Shown here: in pieces, positions 45,170 to 57,429 of the stretch
Position numbering within the stretch: the stretch's first letter is position 1
Layout: each line of letters starts with the position of its first letter
Assembly: GCA_002007465.1 (NCBI GenBank)
Contig: LNAC01000374.1
Location: 1,162,949 to 1,226,948, forward strand
Length of the DNA stretch: 64,000 nucleotides
Source of the DNA: Ailurus styani
Taxonomy: Eukaryota > Chordata > Mammalia > Carnivora > Ailuridae
Reading direction: 5' to 3'
The notes under the pieces: generated by a model
What the model was told of the DNA's origin: nothing
The model's database searches: none
What the model saw: only the letters and a program-made list of their open reading frames with translations
Position numbers and translations under genes: made by a program

Positions 45170-46015
45170 TTTTTAATAACCAAGAGATTTTCTCAGCCTC
45201 TATTGCTCCTTTATGGCTCACACACTCTTTCCAGTGGTCACTCCCTGCAACCGCAGATAATTTGTCTGTGATGTCTAAGAGCAGTGATGAAATGCTGCAG
45301 ACTTTCAGCTCCATTTTCGTGCTCTGTCATGTCAACTTTGCACTCAGAGACCTGACAATCTTAAAGTGCAGTGATAGAGACATCACAAAACACATTAAAG
45401 AAGTTCTACCTTCCTGAGGAGGTGAGCAGTTAAAGTGGCTTTGCTTGGTTACTCTAAGGGAGGATGTGGGGTGGGGGAGGGTGCAGTACAGTTCAGTTTT
45501 ATTTTGGACAGTGAGAACTTAAGAGGAGAGTAATTTGAAAGAGCATGTGAAACATTATGCACTTATATTATTTGCATTAAAATTAATCTGACAATAATCT
45601 ACTTCGCTTGAGTTCTTAACCTAATTTTTTTCTAATGATGTTTAAGCCAATTCTGTTTCATTTTTCCTCTGTGATGATGGAAAACACATGCCCACTCCTT
45701 TCTGGGTATTCTTTCACGTGCTGATATTGCTTATTAAATTTTTCCTCTTTCTTGCATCTTTCAATTAAAGAGTTCTTATTAAGTATATCGAACATAGGAT
45801 CTATTTCAGTGCTTTTAACTCATTTATTCGCTGTATTTAACTCTTAAAGTTATGTTACCTCTTGTTACGAAGCAAAAGCTATATACTCAGCCATTTATTA
45901 CACTAAGATAGTCTTGATTTCTCTTTCTTTTCCAAACAAATTACCACAATATAATTGAACTTGTTGCACTTTAAAATTTAAACCCTACTATCCTGAATAT
46001 AACTTGGGGTGGAAA
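45170..46015. other. anonymous stretch
   Basis: No gene recognised. 'cctctattgctcctttatggctcacacactctttccagtggtcactccctgcaaccgcag' has normal complexity but no open exon. Confidence 0.45.
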
Positions 46016-46017
46016 TA

Positions 46018-46700
46018 TTGAGGGGACACAAAATGCTTCAAGGTCTTCTGGCTGGGCTATGAATTAAATTTGCATGACACAGACTAACAGGAGAAAAAAA
46101 ACCCCACCAAGTTTTATTATATGCATGTGGAGGCCAATAATGAAATCGAGGCCCAAAGAAATGACCAAAGCAGGTAGTTTTCACACCTGTTAAAGAGACA
46201 ATAAATCTGTGAGGAATTGACAGGACAAAGAAAACTCACTCTGGGAGCTTCAGTTAGTAGGGAATTCTAAACAGAATTTGGACTTTGGTAGTAAATTAGT
46301 AAAACGTAATGAGGATTGTTTAAACAGCTTCTTCACAAATTCCCATCTGTGGTGATAAGAATGTCTCTCTACTCCTGGTACAGAGAGGGTGCATTTTACA
46401 TGGGAGATTTATTTCCTGCTTTCAGGGGAACAGAGGAAGGTCTGAGTGCTCTTCTCGTACAGGTTGTCTCTTAAGTAACTTTTACTTAAAATAATTGATA
46501 CGTGCAAGTAGCACACTTTGGGGCAGTCTGCCCTTGGCCCTTACAGAATATACTAAGGATAATTTATCCCACAAGAAATTGATCTGTCTCAAGTGTCTGG
46601 CTCCTGATCTCCCTCGCTGCTCACCAGTAATCTTGCTGTCAGTGTAAGTAGGTCTTCTTTTATCAGTTTAGAATCTGTTGAAACTTTCTTCGTTCCAAAG
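46018..46700 (-). repeat. LTR fragment, antisense, same family as 61,560-62,226
   Basis: The reverse complement at 46,065-46,120 reads ggggtttttttctcctgttagtctgtgtcatgcaaatttaattcatagcccagcc. This parallels 62,127-62,190 (tttttctcctgttaatctgtcttctatcaatttaattattagaccagc). I place it in a class I-type LTR family by recall; the exact family is not named. Confidence 0.55.
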
Positions 46701-46736
46701 CCCTTGTGAGGAAAACACGGTGGATAATTGAATTTT

Positions 46737-46940
46737 TTTTAAAGATTTTATTTATTTATTTGACAGAGAGAGAGAGAGATCACAAGTAGGCAGAGAGGCA
46801 GGCAGAGGGAGGCAGAAGGAGAAAGAAGCTGGCTCCCTGCTAAGCAGAGAGTCAGATTAGGGGCTTGATCCCAGGGACCCTGAGATCATGACCTGAGCCG
46901 AAGGCAGAGGCTTAACCCACTGAGCCACCCAGGTGCCCCC
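46737..46940 (-). mobile_element. CAN-SINE, antisense
   Basis: aaagattttatttatttatttgacagagag tail and head ending tgagccacccaggtgccccc. Followed by a T12 run. Confidence 0.95.
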
Positions 46941-47330
46941 ATTTTTTTTTTTTTAACTGTGGTGGCTTTTCTCCCTATCAGAAAACAGGTGATAGGTATA
47001 CATCTTGGGAATATACATACTGGGAATGCTGACATCTGAAATGTGATGTGAAAAGTTATTTGTAAAGACAAAAATCAGGTGTGAGTAAACAGAAAAAAAT
47101 GAGAAGGAAATGCTCAGTGTGTTCATAGGAATAAGAAGTTTGTACAAATAGGATTGCATGTCAGGAGTAAGGTTGTACAAAAGGGAGACTTCCAATATTT
47201 ACACTGCATAATAGTTAAACAGTTGGTTTACACATATTCTGGGTGATTTTTACTTTCAGTATTTTTTTTTTTTACCTTTTAATCACTTTCAAGATGATGT
47301 TTGAGAAATGAATAAAAACACCATTTTAAG
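46941..47330. other. anonymous stretch before the second provirus
   Basis: No gene or named repeat recognised. Confidence 0.45.
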
Positions 47331-47394
47331 GTCCAGGTGCCTTCCCTGTAGATATCAGAGGGAAGAAGTCAGAGTTACACGGGCACTTTCAGAT

Positions 47395-47815
47395 CTCGAC
47401 ATGAACGGGGGCGGAGCTAGCAGAGGTTATGGAGAGAACGTGACCCTGGTTGACCTTGGGCCTGGACCAGGGCAATTAGAGGTTCCCCACCGCCTCCAAG
47501 CCTTGGAATTTGTGTTTCACTTGCTTTCTCAGCACTCGAAACTACCCCAGGCCACGGCCTAGAGAGAGTGACGGGTTGTTGAGACCATTTGGATTTATAC
47601 ATGACAGAACCCCGTTCAGGCCTCCGTATCAACACTGAAGATTCTGGCAACCAGACCCGGAGACTGACTCAACTTGCAACTGCCCGAGACGTACCTTGTA
47701 AGTAAGCTCCCTTCCTTATGAAACCTGGCACCTCCCAGTCTGGCGTGGTCTGCCTCTCCGGTGTCTCCTTCTTGCCCTCTGTGGACGGGGCGGGGGGCCG
47801 GTTTGCAAACCAACA
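47395..47815 (+). repeat. 5' LTR of the second provirus, CpG-rich
   Basis: Shared with the 3' LTR: 'gagagagtgacgggttgttgagacc' vs 'gagagaaatgtgttgttgagacc', 'gaagattctggc', 'agctcccttccttatgaaacc' vs 'agttcccttgcttattaaaacc', 'tggtctgc', 'ttgcaaaccaaca' vs 'ttgtgaaccaaca'. GC-box-like ggggcgggg at about 47,788. By eye it holds about 19 CpG versus about 4 in the 3' LTR. Confidence 0.85.
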
Positions 47816-49640
47816 ATTGGCCAGCCTGCCGGGAGGTTGATGAAATGGGCCTGGGGAAACCTCTCTGGGGGAACTCCCCCCTGCCCCCCCGGTGTGGGAG
47901 GAGGGGTGTCCTGCCCGTTAGATGCTGCGGATTCCTGCATGAGTATGGGGCGCCCTGGAAACGCCAGTTGGTCTAACGCACTCGCTGGGGGAGCCTCGCA
48001 CGGCGTGCTGTGGCCAAGAGGGGAAACGAATGGCTGGTGCAAGCGCGCTGGCCCCGACGGTGGGCCGTTTGCTGGCAGCCGAGGTCCACCTAGAGGCTGA
48101 AGCTCAGGTTAGAAAGTTGAAAGAAGAGCTGAGGTTATTAATATTATTATTATTTAAAGATTTTATTTATTTATTTGACAGAGAGAGAGAGAGATCACAA
48201 GTAGGCAGAGGTAGGCAGNATTATTATTATTTAAAGATTTTATTTATTTATTTGACAGAGAGAGAGAGAGATCACAAGTAGGCAGAGGTAGGCAGAGAGA
48301 GAGGGGGAAGCAGGCTCCCTGCTGAGCAGAGAGCCCGATGCGGGCCTCGATCCCAGGACCCTGAGATCATGACCTGGGCCGAAGGCAGAGGCTTTAACCC
48401 ACTGAGCCACCCAGGCGCCCGAGCTGAGGTTATTAGAGAAAGATATGTCAGTGTCCACCAATCTGCTAGTTTTGGGGCTGGCAGATGAGCTGGGAGTGGG
48501 ATTGTAAGTGGGAGAATTGAGGGTGCTGTTTTGCAACAGTAGGGGGCGCAGATTGCTGAGGATTAGGGTCTGAGTGCTTGTGACAAAGCCTGTTTTGGAC
48601 ACTAGGAGGTGGAATCCCTGGGAAAGTGAAGAAAAAGAAGGGTAGAATGATGCGGTGATTGACAATGGAATAGACGGGGTGTCCCACGCTTTCTGACCCT
48701 TAATGCAAAGGAAAGCAAAAGCACAGCAACAACAAGCCCAGCCAGGCAGCCCCCAGTTCAGGAAGTGTTCATGATGAGAGACGTACTCCTGCTGTGCTTA
48801 TTGATAGGGCTGCCAAATTCCAACAAAAGGCCAGGGAAAGTGTCCATGCATGGTTAGCGTGCCTATGGGATACAGGGTGTGTGCGTGTGTGATGGCGTGT
48901 CTTTGACTGGACAAGAGGCAGAGAAAATGAACATCATCACACACGCTGCCCTCCTGCGGCACCTGCAGGTCATCTGGGGGATTCAAGGTACTCATTCCCT
49001 TTTAGATTGGGTTTTTCTAACCTCGAGGGAGGCTTGGCTCAATTAGGGGAATTATGCTGGGCATGTGGGACCCTAGAAATCTATAGAGGAGTTACAACAA
49101 ATTCTTAGAGTGTTAAGAATGACCCAAGCCATCTATGCCCCTGTCTTTGAAGGGCCTGACTGGGCCACATTCATGGAAGGAATGAGCTAAGATTTTCCAG
49201 TCTGGCCCAGTACCTGGTATAGGACACACTGATATGCTTGATAAAACCAGTCATGGGACAAGACGTTTATGATGTTAGGCAATTCTTTGCTAATCTGGGT
49301 TTGACTGACAAGTTCCAGAAGCAGGTATGGCCTATGGGAACCTCATTACTGTTAGGACCCCACCTGGACAAATAAAATAGACTGGCAACCCGATACTGTT
49401 TTGACCAGTCCATGAAAAGCTTTAAAACCTGAATAGTTCAGACCTTCTCCACCTGTTCCTATTATTCCTGATCTCCACCTGCTTCAGCAGAGGCCTCAGG
49501 GATTCAGGCCTTTTTTGGGTAGGTTCCTCCCATGCCTTGGGTACAAGGTGCAGGCCAAGATGGCCTCCAGGTGAGGGCCATTAGAGGCAATTGGAGGCCT
49601 CATGTTGAGCTCATTATTCACTGGTCCTCTCCCCCCAGAA
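47816..49640 (+). pseudogene. leader and gag remnant, second provirus
   Basis: CpG-rich leader to about 48,030. An ATG at 48,030 opens a frame rich in Ala, Leu, Glu and Lys (coiled-coil-like, e.g. EVHLEAEAQVRKLKEEL) that is broken by the SINE at 48,141. The frame appears to continue on the far side from 48,436 and stops near 48,508. Later capsid-type sequence (48,790-49,480) is split over frames: an FQQKARESVHAWL-type segment, a VYDVRQFF-type segment and others. Product names below the level of gag are inference. Confidence 0.55.
48141..48420 (-). mobile_element. CAN-SINE, antisense, in gag; duplicated in assembly
   Basis: Exact 15-bp target-site duplication gagctgaggttatta at 48,126-48,140 and 48,421-48,435. 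The first 76 bp appear twice (48,143-48,218 and 48,220-48,295, identical) around a single N at 48,219, so the real element is about 200 bp. Confidence 0.95.
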
Positions 49641-49965
49641 ATAAAGAAAAAGTGACAGCTCCAGTTGATACTGAAGCTAAATGTACTATAATACATGGTA
49701 ACCCTACAAAGTTTTCTAGCCTCCTCAATGCCATTGGTAGTTATGGAGGGCAGTTATGATTAGGAAGGTCTCTTTGACATGGCAAGTGGTATTTTCTCCC
49801 ACAAGAATATGAAGTTTTTCTCTGTTTAATACCAGAGAAGATATTAGGCAATGATATCCTACTAGGTCAAACTCTGCAAATTCTATTGGAGAATTTCACC
49901 TGGTTAGAGTAATCAAACCAAAGCTAAGAGGAAATGCCAACTAAGAACCAGTAAGGCTTACTGGT
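49641..49965 (+). pseudogene. protease remnant, second provirus
   Basis: The frame 49,532-49,759 includes APVDTEAKCTIIHGN. The retroviral aspartic protease active site is D-[ST]-G-A, and here the Gly position reads Glu, which would inactivate it. A stop follows at 49,757. After the gap the reading EDILGNDILLGQ-type (49,840-49,870) fits the protease C-terminal part. Confidence 0.65.
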
Positions 49966-49969
49966 ATGG

Positions 49970-51380
49970 TTCGGTATGGCCAATAAAAAAACAGACAGCT
50001 CATGGCAGATGACCATGGACTACAGACGACTGAACAGGGTAGTGCTCCCCATCCATGTGGCTGTGCCCAACAAAGCCACCATCTTAGATACCTTGGCCAT
50101 GGTCCTAGGAATGTATCATGTTGTACTGGGCTTAGCACTTTTTTTTTTTTTGGTATACCTATGGCCACTGAACACAAGGTTAATTTGCTTTAAAATGAGA
50201 GAGACAACAATGGACCTATCAAGTGCTTCCTCAAGGCCACCTGCCTGGCTCCACAAGATGTCATGGGATGGTGAGCCTAGATTTGTTCCTGTTCCCTTTT
50301 CCCACATCAATCAAATGGGCCCATTACATTGATGACATAACGTTAACATGCGAAGACTCACCTCTCCTGTAGGACATTCTGCAAACTTTGCAGGAACATC
50401 TTTGAGGGGGAGGACAAATAGTAAATCCACAGAAAATTCAAGGCCCAGGAACCAACATAATGTTTTGGGGAATCATTTGGTCAGGTAAGATGTGCATTGT
50501 TCCAAAGCTGTGATTGGTAAAATGCAAGCCCATTCAACCTCTAAGAACATGAAGGAGATGCAAGGCTTTGTAGAAATTTTGAGGTTTTGGGGGATTTATA
50601 TTCCCCATCTGACCTAGTGCCTCTGTCCTACATGCTGCTGGGTAAAGAAATGGCACATATAGGGGGATTAGAGCAGCAAGCTGACCTTGAGAAGAGAAAA
50701 ATACTATTGAAACAGATTGAAACGCTGAGCAACTCTCCCAAAGCAGGGCTACCATAAGAGTTAGATGTATCTGTGACTTCAGAAGGTATGAGTTGGACAC
50801 TGTGGCAGAAACAAACAAAAGGAGAGAATACTCGAGGATTTTGGTCCCAGATCTGGAAAGGGACAGAAATCCAACATACACCCATAAAGCAACAGCTCCT
50901 AACAGTGTCCACAGCACTCCCTCATGTAGAGCCTCTCATGAAGGTACAGCGTATTATGTAAGAACTTCCCTGCTCTGAAGGGGTAAATTGAGATTATGTT
51001 CCATCCACCCATCTCTTCCATGGCCCAAACTCCCACTTTGACTATGTGGCATGCTTATTTGCAAGCAAAGGAGTACCCTGTCCACCAGCCCACTGTCTCT
51101 GGAATGTTCCTAGGCCTTGTAGAGTATGTAGATCCTTCAAATACCTCCACCTCCATTCCTATGGTGGCCTCTGTAGACTATAGAGGAGAAATGAGGAAAT
51201 TCCCATTGATACCTGGTATATGGATAGATCTAATCAAGCAATTGGCCACGTGGATTGTAATTGCTGTTCAGCCCAACACTGATGCCATCTGGATTGAAAC
51301 AGAAACAAACTATAGCAGCCAGTGGGCTGAACTCAGAGCACTTTGGCTGGTGATCACTCATGAGCTCTGGCTGTAATTCT
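49970..51380 (+). pseudogene. RT and RNase H remnant, second provirus
   Basis: RT: SSWQMTMDYRRLN segment (about 50,006-50,044), VPNKATILDTLA segment, and catalytic YIDD at 50,325-50,336 in frame with HYIDDIT. A T13 run at 50,139-50,151 disrupts the frame near the first catalytic region. Thumb/connection at about 50,440-50,650. The region 50,773-50,961 and 51,000-51,376 (AQTPTLTMWHAYLQ; QWAELRALWLVI) fits the RNase H side. In-frame stops throughout. Confidence 0.85.
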
Positions 51381-52640
51381 TTGCAATGACAAGTGGGCTG
51401 TTCTAAAGGGATTAACCCCATGGCTTGGACAATGGGAAGCTGAGGGGTGGATGATCATGAATAAGCCCTGGTGAGATCATGAGATAGAGAAAGACATTTG
51501 GGTTTGCCTGCAAGAGCCTGAGGCAGTCTTCCCTGTTTTCTACATCATAAGGCACTGACACTCCCTGCTAATTAGAAAGCTGATGCCCGAGCTTGGGCGA
51601 GCTTGGGTTAAAAACCTTAGCAGTTGACCCTTCATTAGATACAGCAAATTGGATGTATAAAAAAGGAACAACCATAGCACCCGAGTGGGATGGCATATTG
51701 CCAAGGATGCTGGATTGCCCTTGAAAGACAGTGATTTTGTTAATGCAGTAACAGCACGCCCTGCATGTTCTAAACAGCACCCAAAGTGACTGCCAAAGGA
51801 ATCTGGGGCCATCTACTGACGTTCCCACCTGATGAGGAATTGGCAAATTGATTATACTGACCCCTTCCCTCTGAGCCAGTACTTTGGTTTGTGTGGATAC
51901 GGTATCTGGCTTAACTCAAGTTTTTCACTGTCACTGTGCAAACCAGGCTCTCACTATTATGGGATTAAGGAAGCTGAGTTCTCTGTATGGATATTTTCAT
52001 CAGATAGACAATAATCGGGAGTCACATTTCAGAGGACATAGTGTGTAAGACTGGGCAATAGAACATGACATCAAAAGAAGGTTCTGGGGCGCCTGGGTGG
52101 CTCAGTGGGTTAAAGCCGCTGCCTTCGGCTCAGGTCATGATCCCAGGGTCCTGGGATCGAGGCCCACATCGGGCTCTCTGCTCAGCAGGGAGCCTGCTTC
52201 CTCCTCTCTCCTCTCTCTCTGCCTGCCTCTCTGCCTACTTGTAATCTCTCTCTCTGTGTCAAATGAATAAAAAAAAAAAAATCTAAAAAAAAAAAAAGAA
52301 GGTTCTGTCTCCCTTCTAAACTGCAAACAGCAGGGTTAATGGAAAGGAAAAATGGAGTACTAAAGCAACAGATTAGACGATTAATAAGTGAAACCACCTT
52401 GGTGGAGTGGACTGAAGTACTGGCCCAGGCTTTAATATTTAAAATACATTTAAATAAACCAGGATTGTTGCCAGACTGGGGATCCCCGCTGAAACATCCA
52501 ATACCTTTAAAAGTATGGAAATCATGGGAATTAGCCATTGCTCCAACTCTCACTGTGGATCAACATGCTATGCTGCTGAGAACACTGAGCCCCATTCTGA
52601 TGGTGAAAGGGATTATTTACTGGAATTTGCAATAGGACAT
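51381..52640 (+). pseudogene. integrase remnant, second provirus
   Basis: Catalytic-core start read as NWQIDYTDPFPLS (about 51,835-51,873). The second catalytic segment lies close to 52,018-52,040. The third region AGLMERKNGVLKQQIRRL appears at 52,333-52,386 after the SINE, within the 98-residue frame 52,339-52,635. The SINE at 52,086 therefore separates the second and third catalytic blocks. Confidence 0.82.
52086..52292 (+). mobile_element. CAN-SINE in integrase remnant
   Basis: Full-length sense element. Target-site duplication aaaagaaggttctg at about 52,073-52,086 and again at about 52,293-52,306. Confidence 0.97.
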
Positions 52641-54305
52641 CTTGTCAGGATATTACTTCATGCCCCTGGGTGAGGAGGAACCACTCAGTCTCCATTGGGA
52701 TCTCATTGTCCTGCTGCAAACAGGACCTGTTGAAACACATGATACCTGGAATGGGACACACACCACTGAAAGAGGGGAGAAGGTGGGGAGACTATTCTGA
52801 CATGTCCTACCCCCAGTTTATCTCCTCACTTCTAATAGTGCTGCCTCTCCTGGCCAACATGTATGATATGCACAATCAGAATAAATTCCTAAAGTTCTAG
52901 TCACATTAACATCTAAGGATCAGGCCACAGGTGTGATTCTTATAGAAGGGAAAGACCTTCCCATAAAAGTATTACTAAGTACTACATAAAAGCCCTACTA
53001 AGTACCTGTCTTTTCAACCTTAGATTTCTGCTGCTCCTATGGTATCTCATTACAGGATGGGTGCCTGATGGAAATACCTTTCTACAAACCATAAGCCCAA
53101 TTCTATACCCAACAAAGAAATCAATCCAACTATTAGGTATGTGGGCACCTGCCCCCTCTCTAGGTTGTCAGGATTACCATGATGACTATCATCATCCGAG
53201 GAGGGGATTAAAAGGTCCTAAAGCAACACATTAAGGAAAAACAAGCTAAGACTGGTACTCTTAATTCATCTGATATTACCAATACTGATCCAGAAACCTG
53301 GCCAGGTTCATTAATGCTATTAATAACACTGCACATGGGTATTCTTTCTCTGTCAATCAAACTACACAGGGAGCCCATCAAACTGCTGACCAGAAGGGTC
53401 CTAAAAATACCACTATTAGAGACATGGGTGGCTATGCTCAGATTTGGGATGGGTTTATGTGCATTACCCCAGGTTATGGACATTTGAACATCCAGACACC
53501 CTTACACTAGGAACAGGAAAATTATTCAAAATAGAACTAACCCAACTGTGCCAGAAACATGGGATGGATATCACTGGAACTATGTAGTTGTTCAGTCACA
53601 TACAAGGATAGTGATTGGTTTAGCTCAAACTGGTTCTACCTCCCAGGTATTTATTGGGTAAGCCCAAGTGGTTGTGAGGCACAAATCTTTGGCTGTGGCC
53701 TCCACCTGGGCTATGCAGCCTCTTCACCCTGGGTTTTCTCTGGGCACAGGGGAGAATCTGCCTCATGGTAACAATTGTCAACCACCTTCTTTTCAAGGCC
53801 AGATGGGCACACTGGTAAGATCCTTGGCCTTCATGGTTTTTTTCCTTCCATTGGCCTGGAGGACATTATAGCACATACAGAAGCTCTTAACCAAATTTAC
53901 TCTGCAAGCCTTAAATGATAGTCGACAAAACCTATCTTAGCGAACGCTGAAATGTCTCTTATGAGAAAAGCTGTCTTCCAAAATAGGATGGCTTTGGATA
54001 CTATCACTGCCTCATGAGGAGGTCCCTGTGTCATTATCCAAACAGAATGTTAAATGTTTCTACCTGATGAGTCTGCTAATATAGCAACTTTATTAAATCA
54101 CATAAAGATACAAATCGCCCTGAGTGACTTGACCCACAACCTAGAGGACATAATAAAATCAGTGGTTCAGATCATGGGGCTCTTGATGGAAAAAGATGTT
54201 ACTTATTTTGGAAATCTTCACTTTAATCTGTTTTCTTTTTCATCTGTCTGTACTGTTGCTGTGACATCTGCCCCCCAGTGCAGTCAGTCACCCACCAAAT
54301 AGGAC
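52641..54305 (+). pseudogene. env remnant, second provirus
   Basis: Surface part fragmentary. A transmembrane-subunit remnant is visible: from about 53,870 a leucine/alanine heptad-like region, then at about 53,975-54,065 a broken segment with a cysteine cluster, and an 82-residue frame at 54,054-54,302 (LPDESANIATLLNHI, later LHFNLFSFSSVCTVAV) that looks like the end of the ectodomain and the membrane span. No intact envelope frame. Confidence 0.65.
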
Positions 54306-54349
54306 ACCTCCGTGTTAGTGACACGGCTCATTGATCTCTCAGGATATAT

Positions 54350-54804
54350 TATAAAAGCAGGGGGAGGGTGTCATATAAGAGGGTAAGGGCCAGTTTCAGG
54401 AGATGAAGTGTTAGAGGAGGTCATTAAGAGAATATGACTGCCAGTTGGCCCTGCAAGCTGGACATGGACCGTCAGAGGCTCTCCGCGCCCTCCCATTTTT
54501 GGAATGTGAGTTCTAACTCCCTTTCTGAGGCTAGAAACTTCCTCAAGGACACAGCCTTGAGAGAGAAATGTGTTGTTGAGACCTTTTAGATGGACATGTG
54601 ATTGAACCCAGTTAAGGACTCTATGTAATCTTTTAAGATTCTGGCTGGCAGAATGAGAGATTTTACCTTGTGACTGCTCAAAACTAAGCTCATGTTTAAG
54701 TTCCCTTGCTTATTAAAACCGACTCCTACCAATTTGGAATGGTCTGCTTCTTTCTTCAGTCTTTCTTTGTCCTTTGTCTATGAGGGTGGGTTTGTGAACC
54801 AACA
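54350..54804 (+). repeat. 3' LTR of the second provirus
   Basis: Aligned to the 5' LTR as described there. Several CpG of the 5' LTR read TG or CA here. Ends gaaccaaca at 54,804. 5' boundary approximate. Confidence 0.85.
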
Positions 54805-54974
54805 GGTTGGCAGCCAAGTATGTTGGTGATGTTGGTGAATCAGGGGACCACATTCTTTCTATTGACCCTTCTATAGAGACAGCTGGTGATTTCAGTGGAC
54901 TGGGGCAACTGGACAATAAGCCAGCTTTCCTATTTAGCCATGATCTGCTGCTACCTTATGCCTTATAAATTCCC

Positions 54975-55345
54975 ATTCAGTCTTCACTATACTCTTACAA
55001 GAAAAAGGAAATGTGACGCCTTCCCCTCCAAGTATTCTAATTCTGGCCTAGTTGACTGCTTCTCATCCTTCAGGTCTCAGCTTAAATATTTCTCTCTCAC
55101 TGAAGGCTTGTCAATTTCCCCTTCTTTCCAGTATAAACCAGGTCCATAGACTGCTCAATATCCCAGTAATTTCTTTTTTTCATAGTTCTGTTGGCAGTTT
55201 ACATGTGTGTTTATTTGTCTCTCCTAGATTATAAGCTCTATGAAGGAAGAGGGCACATCCATTTGATTTACCACAGTTTTCCTCACCGAGCACTATGCCT
55301 GGCACATAGCAGTGCTCAATAACATGTTGAATAAATGAAGAGTAG
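54975..55345 (+). repeat. L2 3' end
   Basis: 'cttctcatccttcaggtctcagcttaaatatttctctctcactgaagg', 'attataagctctatgaagg', 'agcactatgcctggcacatagcagtgctcaataacatgttgaataaatgaa' is classic L2 3' text. Confidence 0.88.
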
Positions 55346-55619
55346 CTCTTTCTATGAGATTGTCAAAAAGTTCCTGAGTGTAATTACATATTTCATCACC
55401 TGAAGTACCTCTTTTGAAACTCATCTGAATCCATTTTGCAATTATATCATTATGCTTTCTAAGAGGGAAACATACCGCCTGTCTTTAGTAGAGATACATG
55501 CTTCATGTTCAGTGTATATCAAAGGCTTTCCAAAGAATCTAAAATATGACATCAGGATAGAAGGTATTGTACTGAGAGTGTTATCAACATAGTAATTCAT
55601 ACAATAGATACTTGCTGAC

Positions 55620-56665
55620 AGGCTCATCTTTTTAAACCATCCCTTTCATCTTATTATTTCCCTGCTCAAGAGCATACAATGTGTTTCTCTTGGGCAATCA
55701 TATTAAATCAAAACTCTGCTAGTGGGAGACTGGGTAAACTTTCCAACTGCCTCACTTCTCTCTTTTAATAAATAAGGGATGCAAGATTCAGAGGAGTCTA
55801 GAACTGGATAGTGGAGGGGCTGAGAAGTCTTGTCTGCGTGTCTTCTCAGGTTGTCTATACTCTGATACTGTTCTGTTTAATCGTATTTTTCAATATATCC
55901 CCGATGTACTGGCCAGTCTGGTTTCTCGATAGAAGAAACGGACATATTGCTAATCATGGGTTAAGCCTTTGTTATATTTGTGGTGACCTTCTGCTTGGGC
56001 TCCCTTTCCAGTCTTTTCTTGCTGTCATAATGAACTTCCTGAAGCGGAACTCTGGCCATATCACTATGTTGCTGGAAAACGTGGACATGGTTTAATACCC
56101 CAGCTCTTTAGCAAGTTGTGTTTGTTCTTCAGGGTCTGATCTTACAACTTTTCTCTTATTCCCTTCTAAACATGCTTTGCTCTAGCCTAGCCAAGCAAAA
56201 ATGGTTCTCTGTCATGCATGTCCTGTATCACGTTATTCTAAAATATGGCTTCTCATTGATCCCCTATGTCAGGAAATCCTGGTCAGTGCCACTTTCTTTA
56301 CTCTTTACTGTCCTTCCCATGTACAAATCCTTCTCCTTTACAATGATCACCACACCGAATGGTTTTGGAGAGCTGATCCTCATCTGACTGTCTTTCTGGT
56401 TTGTTTCCTCCTGTCTTCCACCAAGCCTGAATTTATCATCTGTCCATCCAGATGTAGTGTCTCTAATCTGAATTTTCATTGCATTTTCTCTGTTTATGCC
56501 ATATCTTGTGGCATAGTTACACATTTGTCTTATGTTCTCTATAAGAATGTAAACTTTTTTAAGGGTCAGTATTTAAATCATATTTCTATCCTTTCGTATT
56601 GAGTGTCCTCTACTACTTTGTGCATAGTGAACATTGAATAAATATTTGTTGGATAAAAGCTGTTG
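55620..56665 (+). repeat. L2 fragments
   Basis: The 3' end is clear: 'tctctataagaatgtaaac ... ttgtgcatagtgaacattgaataaatatttgttgga'. The upstream part (55,620-56,380) is L2-like but weaker. The open frames here (up to 133 residues) are chance frames in repeat. Confidence 0.6.
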
Positions 56666-57429
56666 ACTGGGTACACAAATATTTTAGTTTGTCACTTACT
56701 TTGGGCATATGTCTGAAGGGTACACCAGGAGATAGGTCTGATATTAAATGTGATAATGTCTTTGGAATCATATGTGATGTATAAAGTTCTATAAATTTAT
56801 CTATCAGGATATCTGTTAGGATAGAGCCATCTGCCTTGAATATTTGTGTCATTCTCAGGCTGGCCAACAGTGACTTTGTTGGCTGTGATCCATACAAGGC
56901 TGAGAGAAATCTGTAGAGAGAATGAGAGAGGGAAGTAGGTGAAATTTGCGTCCCCACCCTACTACTTTACAATAGAAATGCACTTTTATTTTTGCATCTC
57001 ATCACTACTGGGGCAAATCCCTTCCATACTATTAAATCTATCAAGTACCTCACCTCATAAAATGAAATACTTAAGTGTCCTTCCAAATTTACCACACAAG
57101 AGTGCTTTCTCCTATAAGGAACTGTTTGCTATGTTATGAGAATTGAATTTACCCTGAAGCGGTAGTTTTCAGTCTTCACTGAATATTAGAGTCACCTGGG
57201 GAGCTTAAAAAAAAAATACCAATGCCCAGATCGTACCCTATACCAATTAAATGAGAATTTCTAGTAATTCCAATGAGCAGCCAATATTGAGCATCATTGC
57301 ACTAAAACACTTACCCTGGTTATAACCTTTTTTAGGTGCTTCTTTCCAGTGAAGATTCTTTTTTGGTGATGGTTACTTGTTTTAAAATTTTTTGTTTCTT
57401 TGCTTCATGTGTAACCAGAAATCACACTC
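56666..57429. other. anonymous stretch
   Basis: No gene recognised. 'gaattagagtcacctggggagc'-type text at 57,180-57,300 is part of an old repeat that I cannot name. Confidence 0.4.

Larger units (their letters stand above)
47395..54804 (+). mobile_element. second class I-type endogenous retrovirus, defective
   Basis: Related LTRs at about 47,395-47,815 and 54,350-54,804 bracket gag, pro, pol and env remnants on the + strand, total about 7.4 kb. It is a different lineage from the provirus at 29.3 kb: the LTRs are unrelated, the RT box is YIDD rather than YVDD, and the pol text differs. SINEs interrupt gag (48,141-48,420) and integrase (52,086-52,295). Every major frame has stops. 5' boundary uncertain. 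Confidence 0.88.

Noticed and set aside
54805..54850. Text after the second 3' LTR (ggttggcagcc...) resembling the sequence after the 5' LTR (attggccagcc...)
   Set aside because: Too short and diverged to claim a tandem provirus or a readable primer-binding site.
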